A stretch of DNA of 64,000 bases from Pelagibacteraceae bacterium AG-337-G04. Its GTDB lineage: Bacteria > Pseudomonadota > Alphaproteobacteria > Pelagibacterales > Pelagibacteraceae. Below the pieces are notes generated by a model, which made no database searches, had not been told where the DNA came from, and was given only the letters and a program-made list of their open reading frames with translations. Within the stretch, counting starts at the first letter, position 1. Each line of letters starts with the position of its first letter. The stretch is from positions 29,205-93,204 of the forward strand of contig QBZW01000001.1 in the NCBI GenBank assembly GCA_003282205.1, written 5' to 3'. The position numbers and the translations under genes are program-made. Shown piece by piece: positions 62,482-64,000 of this stretch.

Positions 62482-62766
62482 TTATTTTTTTGGTTCGATG
62501 GTAGTGACTAAACCTTGAATTCCAGTTGCTCTGACAACTTCGACATTTACATTATCAGAAATTTTTACCTCAACTTTTTCGTTATCAATTATTCTTTCAA
62601 CAGTACCAACTATTCCTCCAGAGGTAATAACTTTGTCTCCTCTTTTAAGTGCTTCCACCATAGCTTTGTGATCCTTGACTTTTTTCTGCTGAGGTCTAAT
62701 TAGAAAAAAATAGAAAATAACAAAAATTAAAACTAATGGTATAAATTGTCCAATTCCAGCATCCAT
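62482..62766 (-). CDS. yajC: Preprotein translocase subunit YajC
   Basis: YajC (94 aa) is a single-helix partner of SecDF. An N-terminal out-in helix (IPLVLIFVIFYFFLIRPQQK) contains the family's FFLIRPQQKK end, and KRGDKVITSGGIVGTVERI is the conserved soluble motif (G..V.T.gGi.G.v). It heads the yajC-secD-secF run and follows serS by 55 bp on the same strand. Confidence 0.95.
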   Translation of the reverse strand: MDAGIGQFIPLVLIFVIFYFFLIRPQQKKVKDHKAMVEALKRGDKVITSGGIVGTVERIIDNEKVEVKISDNVNVEVVRATGIQGLVTTIEPKK

Positions 62767-62821
62767 AACATATCCTATTAAGTTAAGGCTATTTATCCTA
62801 TCTATTATTCAAACTCAACTC

Positions 62822-64000
62822 TTAATTGAGGGAAATTTTATCTATATTTGGCACATATGGCTTAAGAACATCAGGTATCAAAATAGATCCATCTTCAGTT
62901 TGATAATTTTCCATAATAGCAATCATAGTTCTACCAACCGCTAATCCACTGCCATTAAGTGTACCAACAAATTCTTTTGAATTGTTTTGTCCTTTGTATC
63001 TAGCTTTCATTCTCCTTGCTTGGAATGAACCACAAGATGAACAGCTTGAAATCTCTCTATATTTATTTTCAGATGGAATCCAAACTTCAATGTCATAAGT
63101 TTTTTCTGCACTAAAACCCATATCACCAGTACATAAAACAATTTTTCTATAAGGAAGTTTTAACGCATCCAATATCATTGTAGCAGAGTTAGACATCCTT
63201 TCTAACTCCTCTAAACATTTATCGTTCTCTACAATACTTACAAGTTCCACTTTATAAAACTGGTGCTGTCTAATCATACCTTTGGTATCTTTACCATAAC
63301 TACCCGCCTCTTTTCTAAAACATGGTGTTGCCGCAACTACTCTTATAGGTAATTCTTTCTTATCCAAAATTCGATTTTTTACAATATTTGTCAAAATTAC
63401 TTCAGCTGTTGGTATTAAAAACTTTCTTTCTTCACCTTCATCAAGTTTGATTTCAAACTGATCATTTTCAAATTTTGGTAATTGTCCAGTGCCAAACATT
63501 GTTTCAGCGGTTGCAATTAGTGGGGGCGATATTTCTGTATAACCATTTTTTTGAGTATGTGTATCAATCATAAAATTTGATATTGCTCTTTCTAATTGAG
63601 CTAATTCTTTTTTAACAAATACAAATCTAGAACCAGTTGTTTTTGTTGCTAGGTCAAAATCAAGCATATTTAATTTATCTCCTAATTCATAATGAGATTT
63701 AGGTTTAAAATTAAAATCTTTTATTTCACCCTTTTTTTCAATTTCTTTATTAGAATTTTCATCTTGTCCTATTGGGACATCACTTAATGGGATATTCGGT
63801 ATAGAAGATAAAATATCAGTAATCTGCCTTTGTAATTTTATCTGATTTTTGCTAATTTCCTCAATTTTTAATGAGAGTTCTTTTGATTTTTCGAATAGAC
63901 TTTGGTCTTTTGATTTTGAAATAGACTTTTTTTCCATTTCAAACTTTTCTTTTTCTTGAATAAGCTTTCTATTTTCTCCATCTAAACTTAATATTTTATC
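62822..64000 (-). CDS. serS: Seryl-tRNA synthetase (5' end outside window)
   Basis: The frame is open from the stop at 62822-62824 to base 64000 (392 residues), and the start lies beyond the window. The N-terminal coiled-coil that grips the long arm of tRNA-Ser is present (DGENRKLIQEKEKFEMEKKS, LSLKIEEISKNQIKLQRQI). Class II motifs: motif 2 FRKEAGSYGKDTKGMIRQHQ with FYKVEL, and motif 3 LNGSGLAVGRTMIAIMENYQ. Key serine-site residues TAEVILTN and SSCGSFQARRM are there. An internal ATG at 63937 exists but would cut the coiled coil. Confidence 0.96.
   Translation of the reverse strand, partial: DKILSLDGENRKLIQEKEKFEMEKKSISKSKDQSLFEKSKELSLKIEEISKNQIKLQRQITDILSSIPNIPLSDVPIGQDENSNKEIEKKGEIKDFNFKPKSHYELGDKLNMLDFDLATKTTGSRFVFVKKELAQLERAISNFMIDTHTQKNGYTEISPPLIATAETMFGTGQLPKFENDQFEIKLDEGEERKFLIPTAEVILTNIVKNRILDKKELPIRVVAATPCFRKEAGSYGKDTKGMIRQHQFYKVELVSIVENDKCLEELERMSNSATMILDALKLPYRKIVLCTGDMGFSAEKTYDIEVWIPSENKYREISSCSSCGSFQARRMKARYKGQNNSKEFVGTLNGSGLAVGRTMIAIMENYQTEDGSILIPDVLKPYVPNIDKISLN

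Overview
The window is ordinary chromosome of a very AT-rich, tightly packed alphaproteobacterium, and the most likely source is SAR11 (Candidatus Pelagibacter or a close relative). Reasons: most intergenic gaps are under 50 bp and many genes overlap by 4-20 bp; Lys, Asn and Ile dominate the proteins; and several gene orders are alphaproteobacterial (rpiB-glyA-nrdR-ribD-ribE-ribBA-ribH-nusB-thiL; mltB-rlpA-dac-tmk-holB-metG-tatD-MBL; bamE divergent from a ubiquinol-cytochrome c chaperone gene followed by rpmF-plsX-ihfA-merR; sdhE divergent from recG, with a DUF502 gene convergent to recG). An NDUFS4-type complex I subunit and a Mg-type HemB also fit.

Layout: 1-9.4 kb holds rnc (end only), recO, hemB, a 2-oxoglutarate oxygenase gene and the glyA/riboflavin/nusB/thiL operon. 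9.5-11.6 kb is a proton-pumping pyrophosphatase. 11.6-19.9 kb is the only clearly accessory stretch. It has four glycosyltransferase genes (one a two-domain fusion), a GIY-YIG protein, the remnant of a GDP-mannose 3,5-epimerase gene with its middle deleted, a tyrosine recombinase with a recombination-site-like inverted repeat at its start, two small membrane protein genes, a GC-rich island that folds like a stand-alone structured RNA ending in an intrinsic terminator, a short ogt-type gene, and 520 bp of very AT-rich DNA with no gene.

19.9-28.8 kb holds two transporters, hom, argC, rpsI-rplM, and a sulfhydrylase / alpha-beta hydrolase / sulfhydrylase cluster. Both sulfhydrylase genes have leaders that can be drawn as H-type pseudoknots with the same start to loop 1 (UGAUUG); the second would bury its ribosome-binding site and AUG. 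28.8-47.1 kb is housekeeping: heme A synthase, chorismate mutase, ribosomal proteins, IHF, PlsX, BamE, GlpX, an SbmA/BacA-like transporter, FkbM methyltransferase, NhaA, glutathione peroxidase, and the tatD-metG-holB-tmk-dac-rlpA-mltB run. 47.2-64 kb holds recG, a DUF502 gene, an M48 protease, tgt, a cyclophilin, coaD, gyrA, ssb, uvrA, secF-secD-yajC and the main part of serS. Four tRNA genes (Glu, Pro, Ser, Lys) are visible, all with encoded CCA.

The best candidates for something undescribed are the structured RNA at about 18883-19070 and the inverted repeat at 18056-18088. Several enzymes have also lost residues normally thought important (Tgt zinc cysteines, RlpA catalytic residues, one metal-site His in an MBL hydrolase, the GTP cyclohydrolase half of RibBA). 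Everything here comes from reading the sequence; no database search, folding energy or alignment was run.
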